A DNA stretch of 64,000 nt from Gymnothorax reevesii (taxonomy: Eukaryota; Chordata; Actinopteri; Anguilliformes; Muraenidae): NCBI GenBank assembly GCA_029721435.1, contig CM056583.1:74837120-74901119 (forward strand), in the 5' to 3' direction. Under the pieces are notes generated by a model. It worked only from the letters and a program-made list of their open reading frames with translations, ran no database searches and was not told the DNA's origin. Below are positions 45,075 through 57,310 of the stretch, in pieces; positions within the stretch are counted from its first letter, which is position 1; every line of letters begins with the position of its first letter. A program made the translations under genes and the position numbers.

Positions 45075-47165
45075 CAGTGCCCTTAAAAATTATTGGCAAT
45101 AATAGTGAATAAGAGTAAGACAGGCAGTGAAAAAAATGTCTTTGCTGTTTATCATCTTGGTCTTTCACTTAAAATATTTGTAAAGGTATTGCTTTTTCTT
45201 AGATGAAAACTTATTTTGAAAGAAAAAAAAAACTATTGACTCCCACTAAATATTTTACTGTAAAACATGCAACAAATAGTGGTGCCCATAGAAAAACCTA
45301 AGATTGCAATTTCACTGAGGAATATTTTCAGTGATATTCTAGAGTTGTGAGTTCATCTGTTTGATCAAGACCTCTTAGATGGTCAACCACGACTCCCTGT
45401 TTCAGTTGGGTTTAAATATGTGTTGTGATCTGTGCATCCTGCATGTCATGTTTAAGTTCTGTGCCTGGCTATGCCATGTTGTTTGATTCTGTGCTTAGTG
45501 ACCTCTGCATATGTCTGACTATTCTTAGGATTGTGTTTTGTGTTTTGGTAATTTAGATTTCCTGTTTATTTTTCATGTGTAGATCATTTAGTTTCCATGC
45601 CATGTTTTCATTTCCATGCTTTGCACTTTGTCTCCCCTGTCTTGTCATGTGTGTATCTTTGCTCACGGTCCCTTGTCTTGCGTGCCACTCATTCGGGTGA
45701 TTTATTGGTTTCTGGGTTTCAATCTTCTTTCATTATCTCGTGTTCTTCCTTCCTCTCTCTTTTACTGTCTTACTAACACATACTAACAGTTTATTGTTTT
45801 TTGCTAATTACTAACCACACTAATCTTGTGTATTTTTACTAACTTTCTAACATGCACTTGGGATTGTATAGCTGCACATACTAATTGACTAACAATCTCT
45901 AGCAGTCGCTCAATTCTAATCTCCGCCTCCTTGCCTATCCCTAATTATCTCTGCTGCAAGTTTCTGTGGATTTCCACTTATACTTTGTGCTTTCCTTTTC
46001 TTTTATCTTGGCACTTTAGTACTCCTTAACCGGAGCTGTTGTTTTGTACTTAGGTTTGTCTTGTGATCCCTGTCTGTGTTTTGGCTACAGCCAAATTCAT
46101 GTAATTAGTTTATTCCTCATGTGTCTCTCCCTGATAATTGTTACCATTGATTGCACCTGTTCTCCCGGGTCATGTGTTTACCCCGGGTGTGTATATAAGA
46201 TGTCTGTTTGGTACACTTTCTTGTCAGATCGTTCTCCCTAGTTTTCTCGTGCCACGTTTCTCGCCTTGATCTCTCAGTGTTTATCTTTCTGACTGGACCG
46301 TCCTTGATATCGAGCTTTGCCTATTCCCTGTACTTTTGCCGCATTCTTGTTTTTTGACCTCTTGTCTGACTACAATTTTTGTGATTGGTGCCCTGTGTAT
46401 GACTCTGGATTTCGCCCTTTGGATTCTGATTTTGGATTGCGGACTTTGTACTGTTGCCAGCTCTGTTGGGGGGTTTCCCCCTTCAGAAATAAAGCCTCCT
46501 TTTTGTATTCTACTGGTTGTCGCACTTGGTTCATTTTGTAAATCCCCACAATGAGGTGATACTGACTAAATTCCCCCGAACACAGTGGCAATGTGCAATG
46601 AAAAGTTGTTGAGCTGCTCAAATCAGGAGATATAAGGAAATCTCTAAATAGTTAAAAATACCCATTTCCGATATCAGGGAAGTACTTAGCAAGTTTGTGA
46701 CAGGAGATGTTAAGAATCAGCCTGGAAGAGAACATGTGTGCACATTGACCCCATGGACCAGCAGGAGGATGGTTCAACTGGCAAAAGAATCTCCAAAGAT
46801 CACAGCTGGAGAGTTGCAGTGGTTAGTTAGGCCTTGGGGTCAGAAAGTCTCCAAAACTATGTTGTACCATCAACATCTCATGTACACCACCTACATCACT
46901 AAAAGTAGTTTTGGAGGTGCTACCCAAAAAAAAAAAAAAGCCTCCGCTGTTTATCAGCAAAACTGCTATCGTGACCAGGCTATTTGGTCAGGATAAAGCT
47001 TTTTGGCAGCAAAAATCAAAGGCAGGGTTGCTACAGTATTTCTACTGATGGTTGGATTTTTGTGAATATTTTGAATGAAAGATCACATGGGTGAAAAATA
47101 GACTTTTTTCATATCTCGTTTTGCTCATTTTTACATAAGGGTGCCAATAATTCTGGTGAGCACTG
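45075..47165 (+). mobile_element. Tc1-like element interrupted by a solo LTR
   Basis: The left end CAGTGCCCTTAAAAATTATT then GGC and the right end GCCAATAATTCTGGTGAGCAC then TG are an inverted pair, with TA at 47166-47167. After the LTR, the + strand carries decayed N-terminal transposase pieces (ELLKSGDIRKSLN-like near 46608, AGGWFNWQKN-like near 46756). Most of the catalytic part is deleted or unrecognisable, and the frames are broken by stops and an A run at 46926-46938. Confidence 0.65.
45421..46550 (+). repeat. Solo LTR inside a Tc1-like element
   Basis: The block starts TGTTGTGATCTGTGC and ends AATCCCCACA. It contains TATATAA at 46192-46198 and AATAAA at 46488-46493, the order and spacing of an LTR promoter and poly(A) signal. 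Tc1-like sequence flanks both sides. The flanks share only ATG, so a full target duplication is not evident. The short reading frames within it are not genes. Confidence 0.6.
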
Positions 47166-47169
47166 TACT

Positions 47170-47730
47170 TATGCCACAGTAAGCCTAGGAAACAAATGGA
47201 GCAAATCTGTGCTATTTCTTGAGCATTTAACAATTACTATCTTGGCAAGATAATCAAAGCAAATGGGAACAAGTTTAGAGTTTCCTAGTGTTAAAAGGTG
47301 AGGAATTTGTCAACCCTGTCTCACCTCCAATGGCACTTTTGTGGTACAAGCAGAGGTAGTCATAGTAGTAGCATTAAAATTCGTCGCAGAAAATTTCAGT
47401 TAGCTTTGGTTGCAATGTCAAACCCTGCAGGTGCTGTGGAAATCAGCGCAGAGCCTTTCTGTCATCCTGTCAGGATCAATGCAGGGATTGGGTCAATGAG
47501 CAGAGCATCACCGTGGCAGCTGACAGAAGGGCCTCACACCTGCCATTCAGGCAGACACTGTGTCAGCTGTGATCAGCATCACTGGCAGGTCCCCACCACA
47601 CTGCAGGGATCAATCAGGGATCATTTGCTGAGGGTGGATGCAGGGTGAGTTAAAAGATAAAATGATGCAGAAAAAGGTGGAAGATGGAAGAATAGCAAAG
47701 GTCAGAGTTTGGGATAAAAAGAGGCAGATT
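47170..47730. other. Unannotated, partly GC-richer unique sequence
   Basis: 47400-47640 is richer in G and C than its surroundings and repeat-free. The 116-residue frame (47298-47648) has no domain signature. It could be an unrecognised exon or a conserved noncoding block. No splice-bounded match to a known protein was seen. Confidence 0.3.
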
Positions 47731-47734
47731 TTAC

Positions 47735-48070
47735 GAGGGTGCAGTGCCTTGTGCTATTACTCACAGCAAGGAAGTCATGGGTTTGAATGTGGCTTGGGGC
47801 CTTTTGTGTGTGGGGTTTGAATGTTTTCCCTGTGTTTCTGTGGTTTTCCTCCAGAAACTCTGTTTTTTTTTTTTCTCACAGCCCAAAAACATTTACAATA
47901 TGACTACAATATTGCTCACAGGTATGAGCACGTTAGTATATGGTATGTGCGCCTTGCAGTGGATTTCCAAGCTGCCCCGGGTGTGTACCTGCCCTCTGCT
48001 GATAGTCAGCTGAATCAGCTCCACCGCGACCCTGGTAAGGAGAAAACAATTTAGATAATGAATTGGACGG
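47735..48070 (+). repeat. tRNA-derived SINE with vertebrate-type body
   Basis: The head GGGTGCAGTGCCTTGTGC ... GGGTTTGAATG fits a decayed tRNA-like A and B box. The body GTGTGTGGGGTTTGAATG, TGTGGTTTTCCTCCAG, CCCAAAAACAT, GCAGTGGATT, CCCGGGTGTGTACCTGCC and CCGCGACCCTG matches the well-known fish SINE order ending in a ...ATAATGAATTGG-type tail. Orientation is +. Confidence 0.8.
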
Positions 48071-50377
48071 GATGGGACAAATAGTTCATAGCCATGTTCC
48101 GCAAATCATGCTTCTTGAGGGAGGATGTCTTCCCATTCTGAGTTCTGCAAGTGGGCCATGCCCATGATTTTTTTTTTTTTTAATCTGTATAAAAAATATA
48201 ATTAACTCCCCATACCAGTGAATCTCTTACATCATGTTTATCCCATAATTGCTCTCTTGATTTGTTGTTTCAAGTTTGACATTTTTTTATTTTTATTCTC
48301 AAGGATTCATATGTTCTTTAATAGTGAAATATGTCACTAAGATCAGGTAAGTTTCCTGCTGTGTGATGTGCATATTTTTAAAACGACACATATTATAGTA
48401 TTTATTAGCAATTTAACATTTTTCCCTGTTGTCTGTAAAGCTTATAGAAAAAAGTTGCCAATTCCATATTCATAAGTTGTCTGTCATTTTCTCCCCTCAG
48501 TAACTATGCGCTGTTTGAAGTGGGCGGTGAGTCAGTGAAAATGAGTTTCAGCGCTCATTGGCCTCCTCGCTGCGATGCAGAATGAACAGAACTGCCAAAA
48601 CATGCCAATAGTGGGCTGTACTATGCAAATTAGTCCCCTCATGATGCCTAAAGGGGCACAAAATTAAAAGTCTTTCAAGAATGAAATATCTTGAGAAGGG
48701 CACTACAGCAACAATGCTGAAACATCTGCTATTTGGTTAAGAAAAAAAAAAAACGTGGAAGAAAACTTCATGATTTTCATCACAGAGGACCTTTAACTCT
48801 AAAAGTGATAGTGTGAACTGGGCCCTCCAGTTTGTGGTGGTTGAAGTAAGAACTAAAAGAGAATTTACACATTTGTCTTGACCAAATCCTTAAAACGTTT
48901 TTGTCCTATGGATCATTCGATGCGACCTGTTCAGAGGAAATGACTTGCGTTTCATATTATCCACCACAAGATGGTAATATTGGCAAGGAAAATCTGGTGA
49001 TTCACTGCATATTTCATTGTTCAACAAGTATTTTCGAGGACTTGACAAAATATCTCAAACACATTTGAAATGGAATATTTAGTGACTAACAACCAGGTCC
49101 ACTGTTGCCTTATTTCAGTCACTCCACAAATGTGTGCAGACTGTAGTAGAATCTGGACCTGTTCTTGAAGATGGACAGTTGAAGAAGGATGAAGGAAGTG
49201 GAAATCTAGTTCACATTCTGCGCTTAAGAACTGCCCATAAATGATCAATTTTGTTGTGCTGTTTGTGCAGGCCACAGAATCTTTTTAAAAAAAAAATGTT
49301 TTTAACTGTGTGTATCCGAACATCATGAGGAGTGTTTGCACCATTGGGTGCACCTGGAATTGGAAAATAGTTTCATCTTGTTTTCCCATTGCAATTCTAT
49401 GGAGAGTTATGATTGGACCCCATGGGCAATAATGGTTGCCCATACCGTTACAGAACCACCAATAAACTTAACAATTGGCAACAAACATTGTGGATTGAAT
49501 TCTTCCTTTAGACCCATTCAGACGCATTAAAAAGAGTAAAATATGACTCCTCAGGCCAGAATTCTTTTCCGCATTGCTCGTGGGTTCCTGTTTTGTGCAC
49601 CCTTCACCATGATAAGCTTTTTTTTATGCATTAGCCTTGGATACAAATGGCAGCCCTGCAATAAATACCGACTTTGAAAAACTCATTATGTTCTTTCTTC
49701 AGAGATTATTTCCATTAATGATTGATTTAGTTTTGTGGCGATTTTTAGAGTTGTAATTTTGTGATTGTTAGTTACCTGTTCAACCAAATGTCCACCTGTC
49801 TGTGCTTTGACTTGTAGCCACGGAACATTTTACTTTCACTGTTCTTTTTTCTCTGTTTGGCATACAAATGTTTTCAATATATTTCATGCTGTCCCCTTCG
49901 CCGCCTGAAACAGTTTAACCTTTTTTTTGACCGACATACCTGCAATTTGGGTACTGACTATTTGGCTTTATTAGAAAATAGCCGGTCATATCCTCAAGAA
50001 CATAGAACATATCCTCAACCTGCTCTGGCAGCTTACCAAAGCAAAGGGCTGCATGTTAGAACCCTTTTAACTGGACAAAGGCTGCTAATTAGCATCAATA
50101 TAAATATAAATTAGTGTAGATGCTTGTTTTTTTAATCCATAATTTGAAGTAAAATCCATTTTACATGCTTTTTTTTGCAGTCGTTCCCCCCCCCCAATAT
50201 TTTGTCCACGGTATGCATGCCAGTGCTCCTATTTGATAGAAATGGTAGGATCAGCTGCGCATGGTTGACTGTCCTAGAAGGATGTTTCACTGAGTACCAT
50301 GCATGAGTGTAAACAGAATCTTAATTTGCAAAATGTGTTTTGATGAATCAGAATCAAGCAAGATAAATAATGTCCAC
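48071..50377. other. Unannotated intergenic sequence
   Basis: No gene or complete repeat was seen. CATGATGCCTAAAGGGGCAC at about 48640 resembles transposon-end sequence but has no partner. Lies beyond the inferred 3' end of the sv2c gene. Confidence 0.35.
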
Positions 50378-53265
50378 ACATGTATAGAGAACGTATCTTT
50401 ATTCAATACATGTGGAGCACAGCAGCATCCACATCTATACATTTTGTATCACACATATTTCCTTTCTCAAAAATGTCACAAACAATTATTTGGCAGATAT
50501 ACTCTTTTATGCACACCTTCACACACAGTACAGAATTGTCTTTCCCACATTGCTTTCTGATGATTTGCATGCCCTCGCACAACGACCAGAAATGCAAGCC
50601 GGCAGAAGGAAACTCACCAATACACCTCACACTAAGGTGCTAACAAGAACGATAAACCCATTTTTTTCTTTCAAAAATGAATGCCTTTTTTCCCCCATTC
50701 TTCTACCAGAACACAAAGCTGAACACAAACCCAAAGACTTTGGCACATACATGCAAATTTTTCTTTTTTATTCCAACCTAGTAGCAGAAGATGTGTTCTT
50801 GCATTTGTCGTTGACACGTAGAGTAATGATCATGGAAGCAGCACTGGAAGTACTAGAGCTGCACAAGATGTAACAAGCTCATGAGCCAGCAATGAAACAC
50901 ATCAGCAAATCAATTTACATGCAAACAAAAATGAAATCAACATCTAATAATAAATATACTTTTTACACACATGTGCACATTTAAACACGTATAGACACAC
51001 GCGCGCACAAATTCACAAACACACGCTCACACAGACATCCATGAAAATTGACATTCATTCCCTAACAGTATGAGAAAGATTAACTAAACTGCCACAGTTC
51101 AGTCGACCGGCCATATATGAGTGCACAACCCATAATTTACTAAATGATATGTATTTCTTGACCCCATAGCACTGAGGTGGTAGCAGAATTTAGGATTGAC
51201 TAAATCAGGCCTAAATATAATGGCTTTTTTGAATATTAAATCAAGAGCTCAGATAATCAAGTTACTTTTGACCTGCTCAGATCTGTGAGCGATTAGCACA
51301 TATATCATAAAACTCCTGAATATCAGCATTTATGGTTGTAATGTCCAAAACATTAATGTGTACACACATACTTACTGCATATAATACATCTGATGATAGG
51401 CCTTTACCAAAGTGCAGAATGGAGAGACAGTAGGTTTCTTCACAATCAAGTGATTACTGTGCCATCACACAAGATATGGACAAGAGGTGCAGTCAACATG
51501 ATGCATACACCATCTTCATGGAGATACTGTCTAAAGCAAATGCGATCAATTTTTTTTCAGAAGGAAACCACACTTTCACCCTTCTGACTGCGAGAAATAA
51601 AACGGATTCAGATATTTGCTTAACATTTTGTGAGATTAAAATTCATTGTCGAGTAAATGATCAGAGTGCGCACAGGATTAGTGCATTGAGTAATTATTTC
51701 TAAACTCTTCATTTCTAAATTAACAACCAGATGCAGGTACTCGAGTTCACATCACTATCAAAATCAGTCTTTTTCCCAGTAGTAATGCTTCCACTATGAG
51801 CGTCATTTCACTTGCTGAGTGACTTCTGTTAGGCATTTTATTTGGTATTGGACCAATTGAAATGCGTCTGTTTAAATTTTGTCAGCTACATTTGCAATTG
51901 CACTCTCTACAACAGGGGTCATTCACTTCAGGTTCCAAGCCAAGCCAAAGTGTACAGACATTATACTTCACCAATGGTGTGATAGCATGGGTTGAGAATG
52001 AATAAAAGAGCAACACCTAGACTGACTATAGCGGTGTATCAATTCCAGTATGCTGGACATGATCAGGAGAGGCACGACATTTAAAAAAGGCCATTGATCA
52101 TTTTAAAATATTTGCACTCAAAAGCAGTAAAGCAGAAAATGTTCAAAATAACTCTGAAAAGAAATTTTATGCTGTAAATTCTTCACATAGAAATGGCAAA
52201 TCAAGACTAACACAAATCAAAAGCACTCAGTGTTGAACTCAGATGTACACATGCTACAAAATAAAAGCAGAATGCAACACTGAATAGTAACAGACTATTT
52301 CCAACATGTATTCTGATTCTACAACGTAGTAACTTTTGGTTGAAAAGCAGAAATGTAAACTGATGTGATTGCCAAAAATGTGTTGCACAGAAATATTTAA
52401 GATATTTTAGATTTTTTTCTATGGCCTTATATTCTCAGAGCTGGATTTGGTGCAGAAGGCTCAGAGTGATATAAAAATATCTCAAAAAATTCAAAAGCTT
52501 GATATGCAAAATAAATAACTGGTTTTTTGAACAAATAAAATTAATTTTAAAAAGTAATCATTTGATGACACAATCATTACCACTATATACCGTATCTAGA
52601 ATGCCAATAGGATCAATACTCTGTCTTAAGACTAATAATTATATTTGTAATAATTACATTTGATCAGTTATCAACCATATTGCAGTCACACTGAACCATT
52701 AAATGTTCTGATCATGTTTTTTTTTTCAAATGCAAGCAGCCAATCAACATTAACTATTCCCTCAAGATTGTCACCTCTTAGAGAAGATGATTATCAGGAA
52801 GTGTTAAATGTTTCATATCCAAACAGTTTTTTTTTTCTGAAACACATTTTTGTAATTTGTCATTTCTTCACCATTGACTCTCATATTTGACACATTAAAG
52901 CAGGGATAAGCAAATCTTGCCCTCAAATATAAATCAAGCCCTGGTTTTCTTTTTTTTTTCTTCCCAAGTAATTAACAAATTAATTGAAAATGTAGCGCAT
53001 CTGACTGGCCAGACTAGCAATGCACCTGACTCCGAAATAAAGGGAGGGTGGAAAACCAGCAGTCTGCCGCCCTTGAGGACCGTTAAATGAAAAGCCCTGC
53101 ACTATGTGCTCATATGACTCAGCACCAGAGTTGAAGTGTCAAAGACTTTTTTTTAACACTGTTGCTGTGTCATAAACAAATCAATTAATTGACATAATGG
53201 TCAAGTGAATGGTCAGACACGTGGAGTCCACTCTGAGCCTTTTGCACCCTGTGTCTTCGGAGAGG
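50378..53265 (-). other. sv2c: Probable 3' UTR of sv2c
   Basis: Downstream of the sv2c stop codon on the - strand, about 2.9 kb contains no recognised transposon, in contrast with the surroundings. It ends at an AATAAA (50403-50398 on the - strand) followed by a GT-rich segment (CATGTGTGGAC), the usual poly(A) site arrangement. Another AATAAA at about 51842-51837 is an earlier candidate. UTR extent is inferred; no transcript evidence is available. A CA-rich tract lies at about 50960-51030. Confidence 0.4.
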
Positions 53266-53449
53266 TTACATCAGGACATTGGATCTGGTGTCCGGTAGAC
53301 GCAACCCAACCAGGCCCCCACACACAAGGACGGTGGAGGCTAGAAGGATCGGGACAGCTTTTGTGATGCCCACTAGTGACCCAAAAATTAGGTTCCCCAG
53401 CACTGCTGCCAGCTTACACATGGAGTTACAGAAGCCAAACCCTGTGCCC
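53266..53449 (-). CDS. sv2c: SV2-family synaptic vesicle glycoprotein (SV2C-like), last coding exon
   Basis: The exon encodes the last 61 residues, starting GTGFGFCNSMCKLAAVLGN and ending LVGLRLPDTRSNVLM followed by TAA. The intron ends CCCTAG. The exon begins with one base that completes an Arg codon begun in the previous exon (phase 2), matching the donor at 59796. The two hydrophobic stretches, KLAAVLGNLIFGSLVG and AVPILLASTVLVCGGLVGL, are the last transmembrane helices of this 12-helix major-facilitator-type protein, which sits in synaptic vesicles and modulates exocytosis. By recall, LGNLIFGSLV and LLASTVLVCGGLVG fit SV2C better than SV2A or SV2B. No lesion is seen. Confidence 0.88.
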
Positions 53450-53829
53450 CTAGGGAGAGAGAGAGAGAGAGACATTTAAAAACCAAATCAAATTCGGGAA
53501 ACCCTGGACTTTGGCATAGCAATTTACAGCCATGTTGAGGACTTCAGTGCCAAAGAAAGTTCTCTTACAAACCTCAGCAGACCCTCCAACTTGGCACACC
53601 CAATAAACTGTTTCTATTGCCCCAAAAAACAAACAGCCTTCCAGCACTGTAGTATCAAGGTGTGTTGTGTGTCTGTTTGTTGCGATAACCCACAAATAAT
53701 CCTCGACTGATGGTCAGCACAGTGCTCCTCCATAGGAGGCTTATGCAGGAAGCACCAACATCCCCTTAGAGAGAAATCGCATCCCAAAGTCCCCAGCCAC
53801 TCCGCTCAACTCATCACCACCAACACAGC

Positions 53830-54760
53830 CTGGTGACAAACCTTAACTCCCCCTTGAGCCAACTTGTTCTTTGCCCCGCTACGGGAAGAACTGACCTCCT
53901 GACCGCCATATTCCTCCACTCAGAAGGTCACTTAATTCAGTAACCCACGCATAGAGCAGAGCAGCCTGCAAAGTGATGGGTAATGTAGTTTTTCAAGTTG
54001 GCCACCAGGGGGCTTCAGGACACATAACCAGTGCCAGGTCACAGAGGTTTTTCAAGACTAAGACCCTCCCCCCAAAAGGAAATTAATGGCAGCAACCACT
54101 GTCATTTATGCCACTCAGCAATAACCCAGTCCAACCTGCACTCCTGCTTCTGACTGCCAAGGCACCCCCCAAAATATTAATATCAATATTAAAAAAATAC
54201 TTGTAAAAATATATAAATGCCTCACTCTTTCCCCAGTTAACTTTTACTGAGGAGGCCCTTTCATGCAAGCTCAAAGCTTGTTGCAGAGCAGGCACATCCT
54301 CCTGAATCCTAACAATCACATTCACATCATTTGCATGAGCAAACACGTCGATAAATTAACTCAGTGGTGCACCCAGTATAGTCAATCCAGTAAGCCTCCT
54401 CCTAAGCCTGATTAGGTATGGTTCAAGAGCTAAACAGTACAGCTGACCAGCAATGGGGCAGCTCTGTTGAATACTACTTTCCATTGGAGTCAGAAAGCTT
54501 AAACTACCCCTCACTTTAACCAGAATAGAAGCCCCCTCATGCAATACTGCCCTACAATGGAAGACTACAGTATCTGCAATAAGTTAACATACACAAATAC
54601 TGAAATCTTCCATTGTAGGGCTGAATAGACCAACCCCTGAACTAAGACTCTCCCTGAAACCAAAAGAATTAATTGTGGAAAGTAAAAAAGTATGGTCCAC
54701 ATAAACAAATGCCTTCTGTTGATCCATAGATAAAATACCCACTCAAGGTTTACACATCAC
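53830..54760 (-). pseudogene. Tx1-type LINE fragment in the sv2c intron
   Basis: Read on the - strand, frames near 54730-54690 give DQQKAF and VDHTFLLST. 54544-54356 gives LVKVRGSLSF, CPIAGQLYCLALEPYLIRLRRRLTGL. 54346-54083 gives FAHANDVNVIV and HERASSVKVNWGKSEAF. This is the reverse-transcriptase order of Tx1/L1-like fish LINEs: GQLYALAIEPFL, then the YADD box, then RASSARVNWGKS. The catalytic YADD box has changed to HAND and the copy is fragmentary, so it is dead. Confidence 0.75.
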
Positions 54761-54890
54761 ACACAGCAATAATGTCCCGGATTGTGAAAAGGTTGCCTAT
54801 ATTACTCCTTCGAAGGATGGAGTATGATAGGTCTTTGGGAATGACCACATCTGAGATTATTTAGTCGACTGGACATGAGCTTGGAATTTA

Positions 54891-56488
54891 ACCCCAATTC
54901 CGAAATAGTTGGGACAAAGTGTAAATTGTGAATAAAATCAAAAAGTAATGACTTTCAAATCACACCAGCCAATATTTGATTCACAATAGAACAGAGATAA
55001 CATAGCAAATGTTGAAACTGAGAAATTTTACAATTTTATCCACAAAATGAGCTCGTTTCAAATTTGATGGCTAAGACACGTCTCAAAAAAGTTGGAACAG
55101 GGGCCTGTTTACCATGGTGTAGAATCCCCTCTTCTTTTTAACACACAGAGGTGTCTGGGCATTGAGGAGACAAGTTTCTTGAGTTTAGCCAATGGAATTC
55201 GGTCCCACTCTTGTTTAATACAGGCTTCCAGCTGCTGGAGAGGTTGGGGTCTCCTTTGACAGACTTTAAATTTAATTATTCACCAAATGTTCTCAATCGA
55301 TGAAAGATCAGGACTGCAGGTAGGCCATTTCAGCACACGGACTCTTCTAAAATGAAGCCATGCTGTTGGAATAGCTGCAGTATGTGGTTTTGCATTGTTC
55401 TGCTGAAATACACCAAGCCTTCCCTGGAACAGATGTCATCTGGAGAGGAGTATATGTTGTTCTAAAACCTATATATACCTTTCAGCATTCATGGTGCTTT
55501 TTAAAACATGCAAGTGTCCAACACCATATGCACTAATGCATCCCCATACCATCAGAGATGCTGGCTTTTGAACTGAACACAGATAACAGGAGGGGTGGTC
55601 TTTCTCGTCTTTAGCCCAGAGGACACGACGCCCATGATTTCGAACAAAAATGTCAAATTTGGACTCATCTGACCAAAGGACACTTTGCCACTTTGCTACA
55701 GTCCATTTTAAATGCGTCTTGGCCCACAGAACACGGCGGCGCTTCTGGATCATGCTCTGGCTTCCTTTTTGTATGATCGAGTTTTTGGTGGCATCTGTGG
55801 CTGGCACGGTGGACTGTGTTTACAGACAGTGGTTTCTTGAAGTATTCCTGAGCCCATTTAGTAATGTCAATGGCAGAATCATGCCAGTGAGTGATGCAGT
55901 TGCGTCTGAGGGCTCGAAGATCATGGGCATCCAGTAAAGGGCTTTGGCCTTGTCCCTCACGCACAGAGATTTTTTCAGTTTCTTTGAATATTTTGATGAT
56001 GTTATGGACTGTCAATGATGAGACCTTCAAAGCCTTTGCAATTCGATGTTGAGGAACATTGTTTTTAAAATATTCCACATTTTTTTTACGCAAGCCTTCA
56101 CAGGTTGAACAGCCTCTGGCCATCTTTATTTCTGAGAGACTCAGCCTCTCTAAGGCATCCCTTTTAGAGCCAATCATGTTACACACCTGATGCCAGTTCA
56201 CTTAATTCCTTGCAAAATGTCCTTTCAGCTGATTCCCTTATATATTGATTGCTTTTTCAGCCATTTTTTTTGCCTGTGTCCCAACCTTTTTGAGACCTGT
56301 TGCAGCCAGAAAATTTGAAATGAGCTCATATTTTAGATCTTTATCCACAAAATATCAGTTTCAACATTTGAAATGTTATCTATGTTCTACTGTAAATAAC
56401 ATATTGGCTCATGTGATCTGACAGTACATTGCATTTTGATTTTATTCACAATTTACACTTTGTCCCAACTATTTTGGAATTGGGGTTG
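54891..56488 (-). mobile_element. Tc1-like transposon in the sv2c intron
   Basis: The ends ACCCCAATTCCGAAATAGTT and AACTATTTTGGAATTGGGGT are inverted copies, with TA at 54889-54890 and 56489-56490. Similarity continues inward for over 200 bases (TTTATCCACAAAAT and ATTTGAAATGAGCTCAT blocks). At 1598 bp it is full length. The element at 63461 belongs to the same family. Family members starting ACCCCAATTCC are common in fish genomes. Confidence 0.92.
55240..56201 (-). pseudogene. Tc1-like transposase pseudogene with D-to-N change
   Basis: The - strand start MARGCSTCEGLRKK near 56122 is followed by helix-turn-helix residues VPQHRIAKALKVSSLTVHNI. The core (55807-55469) has [16 protein letters not shown] with the first Asp, [18 protein letters not shown] and MNAERYI. 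In a later frame the second motif reads QQNNAKPH, with Asn where the catalytic Asp is expected. The third motif PDLSSIENIW has the Glu but is followed at once by a stop. Frameshifts, the stop and the substitution all disable it. Confidence 0.85.
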
Positions 56489-56630
56489 TATAATCAGTAC
56501 ATAAAAGAGCAACCAGTCTCCAATTTTCCAACAATGCCACTTCTTTGGCAGAAGTGAGAGAGCTACCCGGTGACGGGTGACTGGTCGTGATCCCTGCTGG
56601 AAACACTCCAGGAGCACATCCTTGGAACTA

Positions 56631-57310
56631 GAACGGGCACTCGGTAGAGCACATACCTTCGCCGACGCCACTGAATCCCTCGCCACTGGCGTTGGTTTCA
56701 TGCCGATCGGATAAAAATTGACCGAGATATGGCCGAAAGTCGGTTTTGACCTTTTCGTGGCCTTGACCTTGACCTTTGACCCGATCACTCCCAAAATCTA
56801 ATCGATTGATCCTCAGGTCATGCCAAATCAACCCACCAAATTTTATGAAATTCCGTTTGGTACTTTTTGAGTTATTCGATACACATACACACAGACAGAC
56901 AGACACACAAACAAAATAGAACGGGCACTCGGTAGAGCGCATACCTTCGCCGACGCCACTGAATCCCTCGCCACTGGCGTTGGTTTCATGCCGATCGGAT
57001 AAAAATTGACCGAGATATGGCCGAAAGTCGGTTTTGACCTTTTCGTGGCCTTGACCTTGACCTTTGACCCGATCACTCCCAAAATCTAATCGATTGATCC
57101 TCAGGTCATGCCAAATCAACCCACCAAATTTTATGAAATTCCGTTTGGTACTTTTTGAGTTATTCGATACACATACAGACAGAGACACAAACAAATAAAT
57201 ACACGGGGATCAAAACATTACCTTCGTCAGCGAAGTCGCTGGCGAAGGTAATAAATACACGGGAATCAAAACATTACCTTCGTCAGCGAAGTCGCTGGCG
57301 AAGGTAATAA
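56631..57310 (-). repeat. 288-bp tandem dimer followed by two hairpins
   Basis: Two head-to-tail units begin GAACGGGCACTCGGTAGAGC at 56631 and 56919. They are almost identical: one substitution near the start and small differences in the (GACA)n tract. Each contains TGACCTTTGACCC (56770-56782 and 57058-57070) and ends in a CACAGACAGACAGACAC-like tract. Two palindromic stem-loops follow at about 57218-57252 and 57273-57308, each with arms TTACCTTCG.CAGCGA and TCGCTG.CGAAGGTAA. The start, read inverted, is the GGCGAAGGTATG...GAGTGCCCGTTC end of a common fish repeat. Long reading frames across the dimer are an artefact of repetition. Confidence 0.8.

Noticed and set aside
50412..50873. 153-residue + strand ORF
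   Set aside because: No domain signature; it runs antisense to the probable sv2c 3' UTR.
56628..57194. 188-residue - strand ORF with an internally repeated protein sequence
   Set aside because: It simply reads through both units of the 288-bp tandem dimer, including the GACA tract; no domain and no start context.
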